A DNA stretch of 22,299 nt from CAZYVD01 sp964651045 (lineage in GTDB: Bacteria > Zhuqueibacterota > QNDG01 > DSAB01). A program made the position numbers and the translations under genes. The stretch lies in contig CAZYVD010000046.1 of NCBI GenBank assembly GCA_964651045.1, forward strand, positions 1 to 22,299. The letters run 5' to 3'. How positions within the stretch are numbered: the stretch's first letter is position 1; every line of letters begins with the position of its first letter. Below the pieces are notes generated by a model. It was not told the origin of the DNA. It worked only from the letters and a program-made list of their open reading frames with translations, and searched no databases. This document shows, one piece after another, positions 7,850 to 16,563 of the stretch.

Positions 7850-9730
7850 ATGAACAAAGTAATTGACAGAGTTAATTATCCTGAGGATCTAAAGAAGCTG
7901 AACATCTCAGAATTAAGGATTCTTGTAAAAGAAATAAGAAAATTTCTTATCGACACAATATCTATTACAGGAGGACATTTAGCACCCAACCTCGGCGTTA
8001 TCGAACTCACAATTGCACTTCATAGAGTATTTGATGCCCCAAAAGATAAGTTAGTATGGGATGTAGGACATCAAGCATATATTCACAAGATTCTGACAGG
8101 AAGAAAGGACCGCCTGAAAACAATACGTCAGTATGGAGGAATAAGCGGCTTTCCAAGAATAAGCGAGAGTGAATATGACACATTCGGAGTCGGTCACGCC
8201 TCAACCTCTATATCTGCAGCCCTCGGATTTGCCACTGCAAGAGACCTGAATGGGGATGATTATAGAGTAGTAGCAATAATTGGCGACGGTGCCATGTCTG
8301 GCGGAATATCATTTGAAGGATTGAATAATGCTGGTGCTTCAAAAAGAAATCTGATTGTTGTATTAAACGACAACAGAATGTCTATCTCGCCCAATGTTGG
8401 AGCGCTCTCAAATTATCTTACACAGATCATTACAAATCCACTTTATAACAAGATTAAAAAAGATATATGGGACATAACAGGAAAGCTCCCTCGGGGCTCT
8501 AAACGGATAAGAGAGATGGTTCACAGAATCGAGGGAGCCCTGAAATCTATCCTTGTTCCAGGACTTTTATTTGAAAAGCTTGGTTTCAGGTATTTCGGCC
8601 CTGTAAATGGGCACAACCTTGAAAAACTAATCGATCTGTTTGATAAAATTAAAGATCTCAACGGCCCGATACTCATACACGTTATTACAAAAAAGGGGAA
8701 AGGCTATAAATATGCAGAGCAAAATGCCACAAAGTTTCACGGCCTGGGCTCATTCTGCCCAAAAACAGGCAGCACAAAACCAAAGAAGGCACCAACATAC
8801 ACAGAGGTCTTTGGAACCACTCTTGTGGAGCTTGCAAGAATGGATAATCGAATCATAGGAATCACGGCCGCCATGGCAGACGGAACAGGGCTTGTTCATC
8901 TTGCAAAAGCATTTCCAGAACGCTTTTTCGATGTAGGTATCGCAGAACAGCACGCAGTAACATTTGCAGCAGGAATGTCACTCCGCGGATTCAAGCCTGT
9001 AGTAGCAATCTACTCCACTTTTCTTCAACGAGCCTATGATCAACTGATCCATGATGTTGCTCTTCAGGAAATACCAATAGTCTTTGCAATGGACAGGGCT
9101 GGTCTTGTTGGAAATGATGGACCAACTCACCACGGCAACTTTGACCTGAGCTATCTCCGACTTATTCCAAATTTTGTTATTATGGCACCAAAGGATGAAA
9201 ATGAGCTCCGTGATATGCTGTGGACAGCTCTTCACTATCAAAAGGGTCCTGTTGCTATCCGTTATCCAAGGGGTGAAACCTACGGGCTTCCACTCAAAAG
9301 CACATTCAAAGAAATTCCTATTGGAAAGAGCGAAAAACTAAAAGATGGAAAAGATCTGGCGATACTGGCAGCAGGCGACAGAGTAATGCCGGCCGTAGAA
9401 ATCTCCCATATTCTGGAAAACAGTGGAATATCCTGCTGTGTGATAAATGTCAGGTTCATTAAACCTCTCGATCGAGAAATGATTGAGAGTATAATAAAAA
9501 AATTCAAAGCAGTCATAACTATCGAGAACAACACAAAGATAGGCGGACTCGGAACCGCCGTATCAGAGATTATTGCCGAGTGTAATCCGTGTTGTGTAAG
9601 ATTCAAACGCTTTGGAATTCCAGATCGCTTTGTTACTCACGGCAATACTTCCGACTTGATGTGTGATGTAGGGCTCGATAATGACAGCCTTATAGATGAG
9701 ATCAAATCATTCTATTCAAAATCTAGATAA
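7850..9730 (+). CDS. dxs: 1-deoxy-D-xylulose-5-phosphate synthase
   Basis: Dxs is the thiamine-diphosphate enzyme that condenses pyruvate and glyceraldehyde 3-phosphate in the first step of the non-mevalonate (MEP) isoprenoid pathway; DXP also feeds thiamine and pyridoxal synthesis. The 626-aa length is typical. GGHLAPNLG (41-49, His43), WDVGHQAY (70-77, His74) and GDGAMSGG (145-152) with NDNRMSIS (173-180) form the ThDP/Mg site. DVGIAEQHAV carries the cofactor-activating Glu366, and GPTHHG (424-429) is the substrate-binding segment. The C-terminal transketolase domain is complete. The ribosome-binding site is weak (GAAAG). It lies between xseB and nadK, so it is transcribed with DNA-repair and NADP genes. 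Confidence 0.97.
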   Translation: MNKVIDRVNYPEDLKKLNISELRILVKEIRKFLIDTISITGGHLAPNLGVIELTIALHRVFDAPKDKLVWDVGHQAYIHKILTGRKDRLKTIRQYGGISGFPRISESEYDTFGVGHASTSISAALGFATARDLNGDDYRVVAIIGDGAMSGGISFEGLNNAGASKRNLIVVLNDNRMSISPNVGALSNYLTQIITNPLYNKIKKDIWDITGKLPRGSKRIREMVHRIEGALKSILVPGLLFEKLGFRYFGPVNGHNLEKLIDLFDKIKDLNGPILIHVITKKGKGYKYAEQNATKFHGLGSFCPKTGSTKPKKAPTYTEVFGTTLVELARMDNRIIGITAAMADGTGLVHLAKAFPERFFDVGIAEQHAVTFAAGMSLRGFKPVVAIYSTFLQRAYDQLIHDVALQEIPIVFAMDRAGLVGNDGPTHHGNFDLSYLRLIPNFVIMAPKDENELRDMLWTALHYQKGPVAIRYPRGETYGLPLKSTFKEIPIGKSEKLKDGKDLAILAAGDRVMPAVEISHILENSGISCCVINVRFIKPLDREMIESIIKKFKAVITIENNTKIGGLGTAVSEIIAECNPCCVRFKRFGIPDRFVTHGNTSDLMCDVGLDNDSLIDEIKSFYSKSR

Positions 9731-9737
9731 AAAATCG

Positions 9738-10610
9738 ATGAAGATAGGAATCATTCCAAATATAAAAAAGATCACGATAAAGGAAACATTCTATCCATTA
9801 ATGAAATGGCTCATATCAAAGAACATCCAGCCGATTCTCGATATAGAACATAGAGAGTGGATCAATCTGGAAAATCGAGAAAAAATAAAGTTTGTTGAGA
9901 CAAAGGATTTTGCAAGATCGAGTGATATAGTTATCGCCATGGGTGGAGATGGTACCATGCTGATGGCAGCACGCATAATAGGAGAAACCGAAAAACCGCT
10001 AATGGGTATAAATCTGGGGGGCTTGGGATTTCTTACAGAAATATCGTCCGACGACATCTTTCCAAAGATGGAGAAAATTGTCTCGGGTAATTATACAATA
10101 GAAAAACGAATGGTGTTATCGGCAACAATTAAAGATGGTAAGAAAACAAAATGTTTCTTTGCCATGAATGATGTAGTACTGGACAGAGGCGAAAGTCCTC
10201 GTGTTATAGAAGTAGATGTTACAATAGATGGAAAGTTCTTTAACACATATATATCGGACGGAATAATTGTATCCACACCAACTGGCTCTACAGCATATTC
10301 TCTCTCTGCATGGGGCCCGATCGTTGTGCCTTCTATGGAGGCAATCATTTTAAACCCGATCTGTCCTCATGCTCTTACAGTGAGGCCAACTGTCATTCAC
10401 TCTTCCAGTACTATTGTTCTTCATTTAAGCCCGCAAAATGTAAAGACCTACCTCAGCATCGATGGTCAGGAAAACATATCAATCGATCACCAAAAAACAG
10501 TTGAAGTAAAAAAGGCACATTTCTATATCAATTTAATCACATTTGATGATTACTCCTTCTTTGATCTTCTTCGGAAAAAACTTCAGTGGGGAAGCCTACC
10601 GAGAAAATAA
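9738..10610 (+). CDS. nadK: NAD kinase
   Basis: NadK phosphorylates NAD to NADP in the cytoplasm. With the ATG at 9738 the protein has 290 aa and starts MKIGIIPNIK, as the family does. GGDGT (69-73) is the diagnostic phosphate-binding motif, followed by NLGGLGFL (92-99), the MNDVVLDRG strand (143-151) and TPTGSTAYS (180-188). An in-frame ATG at 9696 would add 14 residues and overlap dxs by 35 bp. I prefer 9738, seven bases after the dxs stop, because the extra residues are not family-like. Neither start has a strong ribosome-binding site, so coupling to dxs is likely. It appears to be the last gene of the run, but no clear hairpin terminator follows. Confidence 0.95.
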   Translation: MKIGIIPNIKKITIKETFYPLMKWLISKNIQPILDIEHREWINLENREKIKFVETKDFARSSDIVIAMGGDGTMLMAARIIGETEKPLMGINLGGLGFLTEISSDDIFPKMEKIVSGNYTIEKRMVLSATIKDGKKTKCFFAMNDVVLDRGESPRVIEVDVTIDGKFFNTYISDGIIVSTPTGSTAYSLSAWGPIVVPSMEAIILNPICPHALTVRPTVIHSSSTIVLHLSPQNVKTYLSIDGQENISIDHQKTVEVKKAHFYINLITFDDYSFFDLLRKKLQWGSLPRK

Positions 10611-11008
10611 GAAGACAATATTTTCAGACTATATTTAATTTTTTAATAATAGGATGTTAAAACAGGATAAATATCTTGTGATACCATAGAGGCTCAGTCT
10701 AAGGCTTGCATAAAACCACTCCCCCTTCACCATCTAAGTCTTTACATTTTTTATGCAAAGGATAAGCGATACATAAATTCGACGCACTCCCACCGATCGG
10801 GTTCAGGAGCACTAATAACGATTTTAGCAATAATTCTACCATAGAAGTATCACTAAAAAATATTTTTATATGAAAGCAGAGTCATCTTTGTAAGGCAGTG
10901 CTTCAGGTTCTTCAAATTCATCTATATATTTACTTAATCTATAACCTTGGCTTCACCCGGATGGTAGCATGCTTATTTTATGTTTCAAATAAATATAAAA
11001 AATTTTAC
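10611..11008. other. Long gap without an intact gene; minus-strand coding-like relics
   Basis: About 400 bases between nadK and the groES promoter hold no complete gene and no RNA family that I recognise. On the minus strand, short stop-broken stretches have protein-like composition. One runs from ATG 10970 to TAA 10866 with an internal TGA and ends YIDEFEEPEALPYKDDSAFI. A second covers about 10849-10751 in another frame and contains ISAPEPDRWECVEFMYRLSF. A third is a possible 32-codon reading frame from ATG 10733 to 10635. These may be remains of one decayed gene or chance. No ribosome-binding sites precede them. Confidence 0.35.
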
Positions 11009-11038
11009 TTGACATTTTCTGAAAAATAAATATATTAT
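11009..11038 (+). promoter_or_regulatory. Sigma70 promoter of groES-groEL
   Basis: A perfect TTGACA -35 (11009-11014) is followed by an AT-rich -10 region. TATTAT (11033-11038, 18 bp) and TATATT (11031-11036, 16 bp) are both possible. The CIRCE operator begins 12 bp further down, around the expected transcription start, where HrcA would block initiation. Confidence 0.75.
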
Positions 11039-11049
11039 GTTCTGCCTAT

Positions 11050-11076
11050 TTAGCACTCTTTTTTTTTGAGTGCTAA
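11050..11076 (+). promoter_or_regulatory. CIRCE operator (HrcA binding site)
   Basis: TTAGCACTC, nine bases, GAGTGCTAA is a perfect 27-bp CIRCE inverted repeat, the operator of the heat-shock repressor HrcA. The 9-base spacer here is all T. It lies between the -10 region and groES, about 50 bp before the start codon, so groES-groEL should be repressed by HrcA at normal temperature. The hrcA gene itself is not in this window. Confidence 0.95.
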
Positions 11077-11127
11077 ATATTATAATCGTATGTTAATTTA
11101 ATATTAAAATAATAAGGAGGAGCATCG

Positions 11128-11412
11128 ATGAAGATCAAACCATTAGCAGATCGTGTTGTTGTAAAACCTGCACCGCCAGAAGAAAAAGTGCAGGGTGGAA
11201 TAATAATTCCTGATACTGCTAAAGAAAAACCTCAAAAGGGTGAGGTTGTAGCCGTTGGCCCAGGCAAGGTTTCAGATTCAGGTGAAAAAATCCCTCTTGA
11301 AGTTAAAGTTGGTGACAATGTTCTTTATGGTAAATACTCTGGTACTGAGGTTACTATTGATAATGAGGAATACCTAATAATTAGAGAAAGCGACATACTG
11401 GCAATAATTTAA
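11128..11412 (+). CDS. groES: Co-chaperonin GroES
   Basis: GroES is the 10-kDa heptameric lid of the GroEL folding chamber. The 94-aa length is normal. The start MKIKPLADRVVVKP, the mobile loop with its hydrophobic GGIIIPDTAKEKP segment (residues about 23-35), and the C-terminal YLIIRESDILAII are all typical. AAGGAGG (11114-11120) lies at good spacing before the ATG. It is controlled by the CIRCE element upstream and co-transcribed with groEL, which starts 32 bp downstream. Confidence 0.98.
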   Translation: MKIKPLADRVVVKPAPPEEKVQGGIIIPDTAKEKPQKGEVVAVGPGKVSDSGEKIPLEVKVGDNVLYGKYSGTEVTIDNEEYLIIRESDILAII

Positions 11413-11444
11413 GTATAATCCATATAAAAGGAGGTTGATATAAA

Positions 11445-13070
11445 ATGGCAAAAAAGATTATTGAATATGGCTCCGATGCCCGTCAGGCTCTCAAGAGAGG
11501 GGTAGATAAACTGGCCGACGCAGTTAAGGTAACCCTCGGACCAAAGGGAAGGAATGTTGTTATTGAGAAAAAATTTGGTTCTCAGACAGTTACCAAAGAT
11601 GGCGTCACTGTTGCCAAAGAGATCGAGCTTGAAGATCCCTTTGAGAATATGGGAGCACAGATGGTCAATGAAGTAGCTTCAAAAACAAGCGATGTGGCTG
11701 GTGATGGTACAACAACGGCCACCGTTCTTGCACAAAAAATCTTCAACGAAGGAATGAGAAATGTCACCTCTGGAGCAAACCCGATGGATCTTAAGAGGGG
11801 CATAGATACTGCTGTCAAGGCTGTAGTTGAAAACCTGAAGAAAATGAGTAAAACAGTAACAAATCGAAAAGAGATTGCTCAGGTTGCAGCAATTTCTGCC
11901 AACAATGATGAAGCAATCGGTGAGCTCATTGCCGATGCAATGGAAAAAGTTGGAAAAGATGGTGTAATTACAGTAGAAGAGGCAAAGACAATTGAAACCA
12001 GCATGGATGTTGTCGAGGGTATGCAATTCGATAGAGGTTACATCTCTCCATATTTTGTCACTGACCCGGACAATATGGAAGCAGTGCTTGAGGAGCCTCT
12101 TATTCTTATTCATGATAAAAAGATTTCTGCTATGAAAGACCTTCTCCCAATTCTCGAAAAGGTATCACAGATGGGTAAGGCCCTTCTAATAATTGCCGAA
12201 GATGTAGAGGGAGAAGCTCTTGCTACTCTAATTGTTAATAAACTTAAAGGAACTCTTAAGGTAGCCGCAGTAAAGGCTCCTGGATTTGGCGACAGACGCA
12301 AAGCAATGTTGCAGGATATAGCAATACTCACAGGCGGTCGTGTCGTTGCAGAAGAGGCTGGGTTTAAACTCGAGAATGCAACAACAGCAGACCTTGGAAA
12401 AGCCAAACGAATTCGTATCGATAAAGATAATACTACAATAGTCGAGGGAGGTGGAGACTCCAAGGAAATTCAGGGCCGCATCTCCCAGATAAAGAAGCAG
12501 ATCGAAACAACCACATCAGATTATGATAGAGAAAAACTTCAGGAGAGACTTGCAAAACTTGCTGGTGGTGTAGCAGTTCTAAATGTCGGCGCAGCAACTG
12601 AAATCGAATTAAAAGAGAAAAAGGCCAGGGTAGAAGATGCCCTTCATGCAACCCGCGCAGCAGTTGAGGAAGGAATTGTTGCTGGTGGTGGAGTTGCTCT
12701 TCTTCGTTCGATTCCAGTACTTGATAAGATAAAATTAAATGGCGATCAGCAAATCGGTCTTGAAATTGTCAAGCGAGCTCTTGAAGAGCCAGTACGTCAA
12801 ATCGTAAACAACACTGGCCTTGAAGGTTCGGTGGTTGTTCAGAATCTTAAGGAACACGAAGGCAATTATGGATTCAATGCTCAGACTGAAAAATATGAGG
12901 ATCTTATTGAAGCCGGTGTCATCGATCCAACCAAGGTAGTTCGTACAGCACTGGAGAATGCTGCCAGTGTTTCTTCACTTCTACTTACAACAGAAGCAAT
13001 CATTGCAGAAAAACCCGAGGAAGAGAAGACACCTCCAATGCCTCCAGGCGGCCCAGGCGGCATGTATTAA
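11445..13070 (+). CDS. groEL: Chaperonin GroEL
   Basis: GroEL is the 60-kDa tetradecameric ATP-dependent chaperonin. The 541-aa protein is full length. It starts MAKKIIEYGSDARQALKRGV, and has the nucleotide-binding VTLGPKGRNVV (29-39) and GDGTTTA with the catalytic-type Asp87. The apical domain is complete, and the AAVEEGIVAGGGVAL signature is intact. The C-terminal tail ends PPMPPGGPGGMY, a Pro/Gly-rich variant of the usual GGM repeats with a terminal Tyr. The ribosome-binding site AAGGAGGT (11428-11435) is strong. A rho-independent terminator follows directly. Confidence 0.98.
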   Translation: MAKKIIEYGSDARQALKRGVDKLADAVKVTLGPKGRNVVIEKKFGSQTVTKDGVTVAKEIELEDPFENMGAQMVNEVASKTSDVAGDGTTTATVLAQKIFNEGMRNVTSGANPMDLKRGIDTAVKAVVENLKKMSKTVTNRKEIAQVAAISANNDEAIGELIADAMEKVGKDGVITVEEAKTIETSMDVVEGMQFDRGYISPYFVTDPDNMEAVLEEPLILIHDKKISAMKDLLPILEKVSQMGKALLIIAEDVEGEALATLIVNKLKGTLKVAAVKAPGFGDRRKAMLQDIAILTGGRVVAEEAGFKLENATTADLGKAKRIRIDKDNTTIVEGGGDSKEIQGRISQIKKQIETTTSDYDREKLQERLAKLAGGVAVLNVGAATEIELKEKKARVEDALHATRAAVEEGIVAGGGVALLRSIPVLDKIKLNGDQQIGLEIVKRALEEPVRQIVNNTGLEGSVVVQNLKEHEGNYGFNAQTEKYEDLIEAGVIDPTKVVRTALENAASVSSLLLTTEAIIAEKPEEEKTPPMPPGGPGGMY

Positions 13071-13090
13071 AAGGATCTATTCACAAGCAC

Positions 13091-13123
13091 AAAATCCCCC
13101 GCTCCTATGTGCGGGGGATTTTT
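13091..13123 (+). terminator. Rho-independent terminator of groES-groEL
   Basis: The arms AAAATCCCCCGC (13091-13102) and GCGGGGGATTTT (13111-13122) form a 12-bp perfect stem with an 8-base loop, and the descending arm runs into a T tract. It lies 20 bp after the groEL stop. The stem is symmetrical enough to work mainly on the plus strand. Confidence 0.92.
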
Positions 13124-13201
13124 ATTTGGATTAATCTTGCTTTTTATTCTTATATATACTATTTTGTAAAAAGTATTTTATTAATCATAAGGGGGTAGTC
13201 C

Positions 13202-14422
13202 ATGTACGAGAGGCTGGAAAGAATCTATTCTATTAATATAATAGGTCTTAAAAGATCTACAATAAGAGAGCTTCTAAAATTTACACAAAAACCAGATATA
13301 ATATCCTTTGCTGGAGGTCTCCCCTCTCCGGAATCATTTCCAATTGAAGAGATCGCAGATATCGCTAAAGATGTAGTGCTATCCTATGGCAAATGGGCTC
13401 TTCAGTACGGTCCTACCGAGGGCGACCCGAGACTAAAGGAAGAAATCATAAAGATGATGAAAAAGGACGGCCAGGATGTTAAACAAGAAAACATAATGAT
13501 CACAACAGCGTCACAGCAGGGCCTGGATCTTGTTGGAAGATGCTTTATAAATCCGCATAATCCCATAATCGTAGGAAAACCAACATATGTCGGTGCTATC
13601 AGCGCGTTCAAGAGTTATCTATCAGATTTTGTTGGAATAGAACTCGACAACGACGGCATGAGCATAGAATCACTGAGAAAGACTCTCCAAAGCATGCGAC
13701 TTCAGGCAAATCTACCAAAATTTATATATATAATCCCCGATTTTCAGAACCCGAGTGGAATTACAATGAGTCTGGAAAGAAGAAAAGAAATCTTAAAATT
13801 GGCAAAAGAATACCAGATAATGATAATTGAAGATACTCCCTATCGACAGTTAAGATATGTTGGAAAATCCGTACCATCCCTTTACGAACTGGATAATGGT
13901 GAAGGATATATAATATCTCTACACACATTTTCAAAAATTCTCTTCCCGGGTTTAAGATTAGGATGGATTGTTGCCAGCAAAGAGGTCATAGAAAAATTCG
14001 TAATAGCAAAACAGGCCATGGATCTTTGTACGCCTCCATTTACACAGTCGATTGCCTATGAATTCTGCAAACGCGGATTAATGGATAAACATATAAAGAA
14101 AATCGTAAATCTATACAGAAAAAAACGAGAGGTAATGCTTAAAGCAATGGATGAGTTCATGCCAAAACATCCAGAAGTTAGATGGACAAAACCAGATGGT
14201 GGCCTATTTCTGTGGATGACTCTTCCTGAATACTTTGATGTAGATAAGATGTTCTATGAGGCAATAGATGAAAAGGTAGCCTATGTAACAGGCACAGCCT
14301 TCTATCCAGATTGTGGCGGTAAAAATAACTTTCGCATCAACTTCTCCTTCCCTACAGAGGATAAAATCGTTGAGGGTATAGAAAGACTCTCAAAGGTCAT
14401 CAAGAAAAATCTTAAAGATTGA
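13202..14422 (+). CDS. PLP-dependent class I/II aminotransferase (LysN / 2-aminoadipate aminotransferase-like)
   Basis: This is a fold-type I aminotransferase of 406 aa. SFAGGLPSPESFP (35-47) and YGPTEGDPRLKEEI (69-82) are typical of the subgroup that includes Thermus LysN, archaeal aromatic/2-aminoadipate aminotransferases and the catalytic half of MocR regulators. The PLP site shows TTASQQGLDL (101-110), PDFQNPSG with Asn183, EDTPY with Asp211, the Schiff-base Lys245 in HTFSKILFPGLRLGW, and a substrate-carboxylate Arg in NNFRINFSFP near the C-terminus. No N-terminal HTH is present, so it is an enzyme rather than a MocR regulator. The substrate cannot be fixed from sequence. GGGGG lies upstream of the ATG, and it leads a run with prsW-like, SDR and EIIA genes. 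Confidence 0.93.
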   Translation: MYERLERIYSINIIGLKRSTIRELLKFTQKPDIISFAGGLPSPESFPIEEIADIAKDVVLSYGKWALQYGPTEGDPRLKEEIIKMMKKDGQDVKQENIMITTASQQGLDLVGRCFINPHNPIIVGKPTYVGAISAFKSYLSDFVGIELDNDGMSIESLRKTLQSMRLQANLPKFIYIIPDFQNPSGITMSLERRKEILKLAKEYQIMIIEDTPYRQLRYVGKSVPSLYELDNGEGYIISLHTFSKILFPGLRLGWIVASKEVIEKFVIAKQAMDLCTPPFTQSIAYEFCKRGLMDKHIKKIVNLYRKKREVMLKAMDEFMPKHPEVRWTKPDGGLFLWMTLPEYFDVDKMFYEAIDEKVAYVTGTAFYPDCGGKNNFRINFSFPTEDKIVEGIERLSKVIKKNLKD

Positions 14423-14454
14423 TTAAACAATAATACTTCTTTTAGGAGATCTTT

Positions 14455-15498
14455 ATGATTGGTGATATCATAATCGCAAATGTAATCGCAAGCTCATGTC
14501 TTGTACTGCTGATCTATTTTTTTGATCTAAATGAAAAAGAGCCTCCATGGACTCTGATCCGAATCTATATATTAACCATTTTAATAACATTTCTGTTTGG
14601 AAAACTAAAGGGATTTCTATTTACCCATTACGAGTGGCAGTTTCCAGTATTAATTGAAAACTATATCATGGCAGGCTTTTTTGAAGAACTATTAAAATTT
14701 ATAATTGTATTGATATTTGTATGGCACCTGAAGAGTTTTAATGAGGAAACTGACGGAATCATATATTACCTTATAGTGGCAGCAGGGTTTGCGGTTCTTG
14801 AAAATGTTGGATATTCATTCAAATTTGTGATAACACCATATCTATATGGCCTCAAGAGTGGCGACATGAACTTCTATCAACAGGCCCTTCAGCGCATTGT
14901 TCTATTTCGTGCAGTATCCGGTCACATATTGATTAACATAATAAGTGGATTTTTCCTGGGAATAGCAAAAAGAAGGCAAAAAAAGTGGCTTCTGGTGCCA
15001 GGATTTCTATTATCTGTGTTGCTTCACGGAACATGGAATCAGGCAGCATTTTCTGGATTCTTTACTGTATATGCTTTATCCCTTATTGTTGTTGATGTCG
15101 TGATATTTTTTGTTGTTATCAGAATGTCTTTCTATTTTAAATTCATGAAACGACTCCGTTTGAGAATTAATTCCCTGATTAAGGAGGGAGAAATTAAAAA
15201 TTTTGATAGAGACATAATAACTCTAATCCGCGGAATAAAACAGAATCTACGGACACTGAGACAGATGGAGGGGGATATTTTAGTAGCAAACTCAAAGGAG
15301 ATTGTTACACTTCTGCCATCCCACATCGATTCAGTACCAATGCACGGAAAAGATGGTCTCACAGAACGCATGCTTAAGATAAATGGACTTCTTGGTAGGG
15401 AGAAACAAAAGTTTGGTATATGGTTCTACTCTAAACTATTTTTAAAATTTTCTATAGCAGGATTTTTAATATTAACTCTATTGATGAATATTACATAG
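14455..15498 (+). CDS. PrsW-family intramembrane metalloprotease-like protein
   Basis: The 347-aa polytopic membrane protein carries the conserved PrsW/CPBP-superfamily residues inside membrane helices: GFFEELLKF with Glu77/Glu78 and Lys81, FAVLENVGY with Glu116/Asn117, VSGHILINIISG with His157, and LLHGTWNQ with His191. In B. subtilis PrsW cleaves the anti-sigma factor RsiW; here the substrate is unknown and no anti-sigma gene is nearby. After about eight helices (to about residue 230) there is a basic cytoplasmic stretch of about 90 residues and a final hydrophobic helix (about 328-345), a tail that the core family does not need. AGGAG precedes the ATG, and the gene starts 32 bp after the aminotransferase. 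Confidence 0.85.
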   Translation: MIGDIIIANVIASSCLVLLIYFFDLNEKEPPWTLIRIYILTILITFLFGKLKGFLFTHYEWQFPVLIENYIMAGFFEELLKFIIVLIFVWHLKSFNEETDGIIYYLIVAAGFAVLENVGYSFKFVITPYLYGLKSGDMNFYQQALQRIVLFRAVSGHILINIISGFFLGIAKRRQKKWLLVPGFLLSVLLHGTWNQAAFSGFFTVYALSLIVVDVVIFFVVIRMSFYFKFMKRLRLRINSLIKEGEIKNFDRDIITLIRGIKQNLRTLRQMEGDILVANSKEIVTLLPSHIDSVPMHGKDGLTERMLKINGLLGREKQKFGIWFYSKLFLKFSIAGFLILTLLMNIT

Positions 15499-15507
15499 GA
15501 ATTTTAA

Positions 15508-16551
15508 TTGGGTAAAATACTTGTTACAGGAGGAACAGGTTTTCTTGGGAGTCATTTGATAGACCGACTCGTAAGAGAAGGCGAGAAAGTAAGGGTTTTA
15601 ATTCGACCCACTAGTTCATTAAAATATATTAGTGACCATATAAAAAATAACAGCGTTGAAATTGTAACAGGTGATCTTACAGATCCTGAATCATTAAAAA
15701 TAGCCTGCCAACAAATCAGTGCAATATTTCACACAGCTGCCGTTATTGATCTCTCAAAATCGAAGGAGACCTTTGAGGCCATAAACATAGATGCTCTAGA
15801 CAATCTTGTAGAGATTGCCTGTAATCACAGAGTAAGGCGATTCATATATGTCAGCACAATCGGATCGTACAAGTGGCAGCAATCTCCTATCGATGAAAAC
15901 GTTGAACAGCAACCGTCAAACATCTATGAGCTCTCAAAACTCGAGGGAGAAAACATAGTTATGAGAGCCCATAGAAACAGAGGCCTCGAAGCCGTGATAA
16001 TAGAACCATCGGCAATCTATGGACCACGTGCCCGAATCGTTGTACCTGAAATGTTGTGGTACATACAGCGAAGTTGGATGCCAATGATCGATGGTGGACA
16101 AAAGCGACTCAATATGGTCTATGTTACAGATGTTGTTGATAGTTTGCTCTTAGCATATCGAAAACAGGAAGCAACTGGTGAGCGATTTATAATCGGAAGC
16201 GATGAATCTTATACATATAAAGAAATATTAGATACTCTTGCAGAAATACTCGGACTTCAGCCGCTCAGATGGTCGATCCCATATGATATTGCAAAATTTA
16301 TTTCTACCCTGATTGGCTATTTTTCAAAACTATTTAATATAGACACGCTCCCACTCTGGAATTATATCGATTATATGGCAACAGATCTTGTTATAAACAT
16401 TGAAAAGGCAGAATCTATTCTCGGATACAAGCCACGTGTAAAACTGTATGAAGGATTGATAAACACAGTAAACTGGTTTGCAATGAACACAAATCTCATC
16501 TGCCCTGAGAAAAGCGGATTAATGGTTACCTATGAACACCGTACACTCTAA
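15508..16551 (+). CDS. NAD-dependent epimerase/dehydratase, extended SDR family
   Basis: This is a 347-aa Rossmann enzyme. GGTGFLG (8-14) is the NAD(P)-binding glycine motif. TGDLTDPES (54-62) contains the conserved Asp. Ser116/Thr117 of FIYVSTIGS and the catalytic Tyr140/Lys144 in YELSK complete the active site. The downstream IEPSAIYGPRAR is like dihydroflavonol-reductase, 3-beta-HSD or HpnA-type members, so the substrate may be a nucleotide sugar, a sterol/hopanoid-like lipid or a ketone. The sequence does not decide this. The TTG start at 15508 is chosen because AGGA lies upstream and the Rossmann strand begins at once. It follows the prsW-like gene by 9 bp. Confidence 0.92.
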   Translation: MGKILVTGGTGFLGSHLIDRLVREGEKVRVLIRPTSSLKYISDHIKNNSVEIVTGDLTDPESLKIACQQISAIFHTAAVIDLSKSKETFEAINIDALDNLVEIACNHRVRRFIYVSTIGSYKWQQSPIDENVEQQPSNIYELSKLEGENIVMRAHRNRGLEAVIIEPSAIYGPRARIVVPEMLWYIQRSWMPMIDGGQKRLNMVYVTDVVDSLLLAYRKQEATGERFIIGSDESYTYKEILDTLAEILGLQPLRWSIPYDIAKFISTLIGYFSKLFNIDTLPLWNYIDYMATDLVINIEKAESILGYKPRVKLYEGLINTVNWFAMNTNLICPEKSGLMVTYEHRTL

Positions 16552-16563
16552 CTGGAAAGTATC

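Noticed and set aside
9696..9737. Upstream ATG for nadK
   Set aside because: It would overlap dxs by 35 bp and add residues not seen at the family N-terminus; the ATG at 9738 gives the usual MKIGIIPN start.
10611..11008. Possible riboswitch or structured RNA ahead of groES
   Set aside because: I compared the stretch by eye with common riboswitch, SRP RNA and other small-RNA signatures and found no convincing match; groES control is already explained by CIRCE.
11582..12651. Several long reading frames on the minus strand inside groEL
   Set aside because: They are antisense shadows of a strongly coding gene, with no starts, motifs or ribosome-binding sites of their own.
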